64,000 nucleotides of DNA. Source: Amyelois transitella. Taxonomy: Eukaryota; Arthropoda; Insecta; Lepidoptera; Pyralidae. The stretch's first letter is position 1; each line of letters starts with the position of its first letter. The translations under genes were made by a program, and so were the position numbers. Shown piece by piece: positions 56,451 through 64,000 of the stretch. The stretch lies in contig NC_083523.1 of NCBI RefSeq assembly GCF_032362555.1, forward strand, positions 4,873,501 to 4,937,500. The letters run 5' to 3'. Below the pieces are notes generated by a model. The model was not told the DNA's origin and searched no databases. It was given only the letters and a program-made list of their open reading frames with translations.

Positions 56451-58639
56451 TAATTTATAGTTTTCAATTGTCTTCAAAGCGAGACCTTTCTTACAACTGT
56501 TTTTAAACTTTCGTTCATCAACTAGCATTATGACTAGCATGATTTAATACTAGTATCATTGTGAACAATGGCATCTCAAGTAGAAATGTACTCGTTATGC
56601 ATAGTACGAGTAGTTTTTAGCATATTTTAGTGTAACCTATTTCGTCGGTGCTAGTGTAAATGGCAATTAGCACATATTTTTACCGTCTAACGCGTGTTTA
56701 AATTAGAACTTAGATGTGTTATTTATTACTGGTATCACATATCCTAAAGATGTGATCTGTTCAGGTGAGAAACTATCCGGCATATGCGGGCATATGAAGT
56801 TTACTTCATCTTCATATAGTACTTATAAAATGATTGTTTGCCGATATGCCGGATGTATTTTTCGATGATATCAAAATAGTTTAATGACATTAACTAGGAA
56901 ATCATGACCCAAGTGCAATTTTTTTGTAAGACGCTAAGATATTATGATTTTTGTAACTTATGTAACATATCTTTTAGTTTGAAAATACCTACATAGCCAC
57001 TCAACCTCTTTGAAATAAATAAATAGGTTAGATAGAACTGGCCACCTATAAAAAATATGGAAAAAAGAGAATAACGCGGTAACATTTCAGTTCGGTTCGG
57101 TCTACTGTAACTTAATGTATATTTAATGTCAATGAGTCCTTTTAATACAAGTTTAGTGATTTATCGACCTTATGTGCAGTGCAGTATGTAAGAAGCAAAT
57201 TTTGTCTTGCATTTTATTTGATTCTTTATAAAAAAACTTTCTAATTTTTAATCAATTCTGTGAAACTTTCAACAAATTAATAAATATAAATTATCTAGTA
57301 CTTATGTTATTTCAACGTTTTATTTATGTGTCTTTATTTTATTTTGTCGCTCGCCGTAAATCTTAGACCACGGGAACACTTAAAATTTTTACGAAATTGT
57401 TAATATCTTAAAAACTATTAAACCGATGGTGATTCCATACAAATTAAGTGGCAAAGGCCATCGCCTACATTCGAGAGCAAACGAAATCCTTAGTTCTTCC
57501 TTTGTTGTTCCGGTGTGAACGCAGCTTAACACTCGTAGAAATAGAAACATTATCGAGTACAGAAGCAGCAACGGTCGGCCGACCATGAAAAGATAACAAA
57601 GCAGTTTGGACCACTGTTCAGCAGCCGGTTTGTGGTGTAAAGTTACTCTGTACGTGATATTTCACATAAAAAGAAAAAAATGTTACACCCAAACAAACTA
57701 CGATTAGGGTATATAACTCTTGAATAATGTTTTATATACAAATACTTAAATAGCTTAACACGTTATTAAACCTAAAGTCATTATTCCATGTATAACATGT
57801 GAATGACTTTGTATTCGTATATTTATCAGTTGTATATTAATCGAACGAAAAGTAATAATTTCTTTTTCTTGCAATTAATTATTGAATAGTTATTAAAATT
57901 GTCTAAATCTATTATAATTTAAGTAGATATTGAATATTGAAACATGTGGTCTTAAGATTAATTAATGTTCATAAATAGTTCTATAATGAAACCATCAATC
58001 AAAATATTGAATAAAGTTTAATTAAGAGCATACCACGCCCACCGATCTCCCGAACTAAATTGATTGTAAACAAAACTAGATGTTGCATTGTTTTTCATAA
58101 TAAAACTTTATATTATTACATGAAACATCATTTTTAAAACTTATTGAAATACAACTACAGGTAAGAAGTAATAACTTAAATATACAAAGTGTAGGCAATA
58201 TATAATGAACCAATGTTTGAATGATATTCTACCATTGTCTCTCTGTGTTGTATGTAGGTATAATTTAAATATTATTTAATTTTTATGTCACAAAAGATTT
58301 ACATACGTAAAGAGACACAATATGATTATAAACATTGTTATCATTATCAATAGTTTAACTAACCTTACTATTATGTACTTCACTCCTCTTACAGATATTT
58401 ACTTTTGAATACTTCCAAGGTGCAAAGCTTGGGCCAAGGGGTATTTTACAATAAATGTACATTAAAAATTTAAATAACATTAATGATCTGTTTCGATTAC
58501 AAAATCTGCGTCTTGCGGAATACCAAATGTGGACACTTGTATTTATCGGTACTTACCTAGGTTACACTTAGAATTCAACACTATTACCTAATTTAGAAGG
58601 TGCACGGTAAGATGTATGTAAGGTAATCACTACAAATTA

Positions 58640-58797
58640 AAGTCCTTCTATTTTCTCTGTCTGTATGTAAGTATGCGCTAATCTCGGAAAGTCGTAAACA
58701 GATTTTGTTCCTGTTCAAAATTTTGGAAACAGTTTTATGAAGAAGGTTTATATCTATAAATGTTTCTCGTGCAACACCGGGCCGGGTCGCTAGTTTA
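58640..58797 (+). mobile_element. Helitron-like fragment with intact 3' end
   Basis: Contains CTTCTATTTTCTCTGTCTGT, GCGCTAATCTCGGAAAGTCG and GAAGAAGGTTTATATCTATA, ending GCAACACCGGGCCGGGTCGCTAG followed by T at about 58790. The GC-rich inverted sequence before CTAG is the Helitron-like 3' hairpin. The 5' end was not located. Confidence 0.5.
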
Positions 58798-61700
58798 TTA
58801 TAAATGAGGCCATTGGTTTCATATTACACCGTAATGAGATTATTGATTAGTTAATGTGAATACAGACTGATTGTCTGACATATCAACGTAATCTCCAAAC
58901 CGCCAAGACAATTTGATATGAAAGTTCCTCATGTTGTCTAAGGCTCTTCTATTTCACACAATAAATATATAACAGATGTGGATGAAAATTAACACTGACA
59001 TTTCACTAACATCAGAATAACACAAAGAATAGATACGTACTACCCGTGAGCCCCCTGTTCATAAAAATATGGAGGGTTCCAAGTCCCTCAGCAGGCGAAT
59101 GTACATACTGTGTACATGTACTGTACGTACAATGCACGCGCCTTCCGCTTGCAGAAAATACGTGAGTGCGTGCGGAAACTGGCATAACACGACGTGTAGT
59201 CGTGGGAGTAGGCCCTGATATTGCATTGTACTGGGCCACAGTAACATAGCAGTTTGGCTCTTAAATACCTGCCGAGCCTCCGTGACGTCACTTCGTACGA
59301 CCTCTTTCACTGCCAGTTTATAAACCAAACTGTTCAAATTCATTGCAGTTTGATGCAGATTTTCTATTAATAGTGAAATATACCTGTAATACTAATCCTA
59401 TGTTATTTCGATGTTCAATTCACACTTCTACATTACATACTGACACAATTTGATATCTAATCGTAAAGAAGTAATAATGATGAAATTGATAAACGTAAAT
59501 AATTGTAATCCCTAATAGATTACTATTAGGTAAGTGTACCACAACACGACATTACTATAACGTTGTCTAGAGATTGAACACGTAGTGAGAAATACGCCTT
59601 GTTATTTGCAATATTGATCAAAGAGACACTTAAAGTATTTCAAAATTAAATCTATTTCTTCATCAATAAACCAAATATTTGATTGAGTTTCCAAGCTCAA
59701 GCAAATAGGTATTTGGCGAAGTCATATTTTATTATATCCCTTACTATGAAACAGCTTCAGTAGTATCTTGAATATGCGAAAGTAATAGTAAAAGCTGATA
59801 ATAAGTTTAACAAAGATTTGAAGAGTTCTCTAATGCTAATCAAGTAAAATACTAAAATGTGTACTGAGACAAGTGGTATAAAAAAAATTCATATTCACAT
59901 TAAAATCAGTAAAATGCATGTTAAGCACAAACTTCAAAAGGATAAATCTCACGACGTGTAAAAAAACAAAGTTTTAATACAGCCACATGTAATTACTTTA
60001 TAACAATCTCAAACGCATTTAACTATAACCTAATTGCCAGCCTGTTTGAAGATAACATCGAAACAGAAGATCGTGAGAGAAGAAAGTCATTGTCGCAGCT
60101 TGACATCGAACAGAGACAGAAAGTAGCAGTATGGTGCCGCAATTAATGTTTTAAATGTTGTAACTTTTTTAGAATCTTCTACATCTGTACTATTAATAGC
60201 CATATTGTTTAGCTTGATGATCGATTTAAAGTCAATCTGGGAATAAATAAATACAGAATTAATATTTACTGGTTGATATTAAGTCGTTAAATGTACTCAT
60301 ATTATTTCATTAACTTAAAATATCTTTATGAATAATTTAAACAATATTTGGGGTTGTATTGTAATTTACTTACTCCTCATTTGTGGCATGATTTCGTTAA
60401 ATATTTATATTCACTTATACGATTTTCAACTCATACCTTTTCACTTTGAAAAACTATTTGTTGCCGTTATCAAATCCACTGCCACACATGCGTTTCCTCT
60501 GCACGATAGCTGAACAAGTTGGTACAAAACAAGATGTCAGCTTACACCGGATAGAGCGCGTGCCCACTTGTGAAATTGCGATGTTGAGAGCCGATAACCC
60601 CCATTTTCCAGCAATAAACACAAACGACATCATTTACGAGAGTCTGGAGATGTCTGAGTTCCACGTGTTGATGTGAGATTATAAGGCAATGTGATCGGCA
60701 AAAATGCGGATTTTAAATTTATCAGAAATAAGTCTTCTTTTTTTTAACTTCTTCGAAATCATTTGTCTTTTGTTTATTACTAATTGTACTATCAAAATTA
60801 CTGATGAATTTTTGTGGTCCTTCTTTAACTTATATATCAGTCACAAGGGTTTTAAATACATTCGATCGTTAAGTCAATGATGGCACCAAAGGAAGACCAG
60901 CGCTGTTTACAACCAGCACATACCTACTGAGATGGTGCCTTTTTGGCATTTTTTTTAATTTGTGCTGTCATTTGTTTTTACTGTTTTCTTTTCTTGTAAA
61001 AAAAGTTGCTAGGACTTTCATAATTTTATAAGCGGTATCAATACAAATCGATGCAGTAATACGAACACATCGATACCGAGTATGGCTTCTCTGGGGTTAT
61101 TGACCCGTTTTAGATAGACCCAGTGAAGGCGATCATATCTATCTCCGTTTTCGGTAATTACACTGCGGTAGGTACCTACCTAACTAAAGATTCTTTACGA
61201 CAAATGTCCCTCAAATTATAAAAGTTTTCAAATATTTTGTGACGAAATCATTGCACATATTCATATTCATGATGACAATAAGGATGACGTAATAATATTG
61301 ATCTGCCTTTTTTCACTGTTGATAACTTTAAAAAAATAGTTGAATATTTCATTTATTATAAAATCAAACCACTCCTAACACAGAAATATGTAGGTGTTGA
61401 TATTATGTAGAACAATCTGCACTAAAATAACTTTTGGCACGAAATAAGCATCTAAGATTAAGTGGCCATGATCTATTTTTTTAATTCAGTGGTCGGTGTG
61501 ATCAACCATTTGGGTAGATTTTGTAACTTATCGAAAAGTGACCTAAATAATATGTTTTGGCGTCCCGATTTGATATCAGCATACTATCTTTGAATCGTAT
61601 AACGTTTTATAAGAACTACTATTTCAATGCCTATAATGTATGAATTATTTTTGCACTGGTACTCTTTTATCATTGCATCTTCATAGTTTATTCACCTTCA

Positions 61701-64000
61701 CATATTTACATCATTCTTTAAAATAAAAAGATGTTTCTTCTTTTGTAAAAGAAATAATTTTACTACACTAGTCGTTAAGATGAATACAGCATTGTCAAGA
61801 ATCTTTGTAATTGTAGAATCTTTTTATTATAATTATTATTTTTTAACTATATTTTTAAATAGGGCAGATTTTAGCGTGAATCTTTGTAACAATTTGTTCC
61901 TATTTGTACTCGAACATAAGAGTTAGTAAGCCATGGATTGTCTTTATTATGTTTATTAACGTTGTTAAATTTTAAACTGTTTAAGACTCGACTACCCATC
62001 GCATTATCATAACAACCAACAGTCTTACCGACAAGTCTATTGTTTAAAGCTAAGTGACAAACCGGCTCTTCAAAGTAACCCAATACAGAATTTGTGAGGA
62101 TTTGGTTAAACGGCTGCGGTGTACGGTCATGGGTCAAGCTGGTTTATTTTCAACATTTAAAACTAAGCCTGTAGCATGTTTGGTACAGTGCATTTCTCAA
62201 TGCATTATTTACTAAGTTTGCTTGAAATTTGTACTGTAATACTTAACAGGCAATATAAAATTATGGAAATTTCATAACCTCATCTATTCTGTACACGATG
62301 TACCTAAATACAAAATCTCCCAAGTTGGTAGCCTTGGATAATACTTGGATAAATGTATCAATATTTTTGATATTTTACTGGAAACCAAAACACGATTTCT
62401 TTTTTTGACAAAAATAAGCTAAGTAGTGTTAATGTTGCACCGTTTTGGCCACATTCTTGCACCTCAAAGAGGTCGGATGCCAACGAAATCTCTGGCTTTT
62501 AAAAGCATTAGGCTTATCTTACTTGTACCGAGGACAGACCCAGTTTAAATATTTGTCCGTAAACAGCCTTGTCTTAGTCGGTGTTAAGGCAAACTTGCTA
62601 ACAGTACCGAATATAAAATAAAAAGAATATGGAATAGGGCAATAATATGCGTTGACTTTATTAACACAAGTTAGTATAGAAAACATTGAATTTAAAAACA
62701 ATTTCATTTCAATTCTTTGAAACGATTTGAAATCACATTTTATCAAATAAATATTTTTTTATTATTTTCCAGTGGCTACAAATGATGATCATGAATTTTC
62801 ACTCATTGTGAATAAAACCATTACCACAATGAGCCACAATCTAATAACATAATTCCTAAAGCTTAATCTCAATTTTGTTGGCATTTATTTGAAAGTACTT
62901 ATTGCAATCATTTAGGAACTTCTATTCGAGAATATTCACGTTATTTTATAACCTGATAAGTTGTACGTGGATGCAGGTGTGATGCAATAGCGCAGGCTGC
63001 AGAGTGCGGGCCTATCGACCGGGGAGCTAACTAACTGCATTAGCCTAGACATCCTGCTTCAGATCTAAAGCGCCATTTTATCTCTAGCTTCGTGCTTAGT
63101 TGATTCTGTGAATGAAAATATATCTAGAGATGTCGCTTTAAGTATAACGATTTAAACACTTTTTGTGGTTGTTTCTTGACATAGCCGATAGGTGATCATT
63201 TTCGGAAGGTAGTTTTGCGAAGATTGATCTTTTAAAACTATTATGACTTGCTTTATATTAATATTATATTTTTTGTTAAAAAATCATTTTCAGTGTCTCG
63301 TCGTTTCTTCTTAAATTATTTCTCTTTTTATAAACGCCTGTCTTTTTATCAAACAAATAGTAAATATATCACTTATAATTTCGTCAACCTGTTTACGATA
63401 GGATCTGCTTCATAAAGCGAAAAATTGATAGTATATCATTAACGTTAATCTGTATTTTGAGCTGTTTACATTGTGGTATATTGCTGACACAAAGGTATAT
63501 AAAATTTTTAATAGCAGCCATGAATCACCGCCATATTACTTATAAATTTATACAAAAAATAATTTTCTGATCTCAGTTGACTATTATAAGGTATAATTAA
63601 AATGACAGCTTTATCCTATTCATTAATTTGTAACTATTTATAGTTAACTACTTAATTTCTCGGTAATCCATACTTATCCCAAAAAAGTTTTTACCATACC
63701 AGTTTTTACTGACCAATCATGATCAGTCAACAATCTATAATTGTTTCACTACCTAAGTAAGTAGATTCTAATAAATCTTAACTTTGCAGTGAACCCAATC
63801 GTATAAGCTTTACGTATTAACTACAGTTAAACTATAACTTCTTTCTTCAGAAGTAAGTTTAAATATCACACCGAATTTTATTTTAGTACTCTTTGATGTA
63901 GCCGAGTTCTAATGTTACTTGCGTTATAACTATTATTGTATAACACAAATTCAACTTTAGAAATTTTTCATACAAATAAATGTCAGACCTTTAATCAGTG

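Larger units (their letters stand above)
50576..64000. other. Upstream region of the PLEKHA-like gene, no exon proven
   Basis: At least one upstream exon ending in phase 2 is needed, but no convincing one was identified. Three patches are GC-richer than the surroundings: about 53035-53160, 55600-55720 and 59060-59345 (see findings). The remainder is AT-rich DNA with repeats listed separately. No exon chain, tRNA or long open frame is present. Confidence 0.55.

Noticed and set aside
1..64000. CRISPR arrays, operons, prophage or bacterial features
   Set aside because: The window is eukaryotic with introns, and no regularly spaced direct repeats were seen.

Overview
The window looks like nuclear DNA of a moth or butterfly (Lepidoptera). 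It is AT-rich with short exons split by AT-rich introns. The decisive marker is a chitinase gene whose reconstructed protein is nearly the lepidopteran Cht5 (group I moulting chitinase). The interspersed repeats also fit Lepidoptera: Helitron-like ends finishing in CTAG, tRNA-headed SINEs, LINE tails and a decayed mariner. There is no bacterial, viral or CRISPR content.

Layout. 1-5.5 kb: AT-rich intergenic DNA with a SINE (about 2604-2930) and an intact tRNA-Pro(AGG) gene (3576-3647). 5550-16901, minus strand: a complete 10-coding-exon Cht5 gene encoding 562 residues (signal peptide, GH18 domain with catalytic E146, Thr/Pro-rich linker, CBM14). Every splice site and phase closes. 16.9-32.3 kb: no coding gene found. 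It holds repeats, several near-perfect hairpins and a GC-rich patch near 23.7 kb that could be an upstream untranslated exon or promoter of Cht5. 32302-50575, minus strand: 22 consecutive coding exons, all phase-compatible, encoding 3122 residues of a very large PH-domain protein of the PLEKHA5/6/7 (pleckstrin homology family A) type. Its N-terminal exon(s) lie further upstream and were not found. One intron of this gene is almost entirely a decayed mariner. 50.6-64 kb: mainly the upstream region or first intron of the PLEKHA-like gene, with repeats and three GC-richer patches (53.0, 55.6 and 59.1-59.3 kb) that may hold first exons or promoters.

The two protein genes are in tandem on the same strand and have no evident functional link. 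Cht5 is secreted and degrades cuticle chitin at moulting. The PLEKHA-like protein should be a cytoplasmic, membrane- or junction-associated scaffold. The most notable observations are: (1) the PLEKHA-like protein has a 3.3-kb exon carrying YxxM and YxN motifs, as in phosphotyrosine docking proteins; (2) that exon has a possible alternative stop plus polyadenylation signals just past its donor; (3) a Cht5 intron-retention form would drop the chitin-binding domain; (4) several perfect 16-32 bp inverted repeats; (5) a SINE and a LINE remnant share a 3' tail. I found no wholly new biological system. All homology statements come from reading the sequence and from memory of the families; no database was searched.
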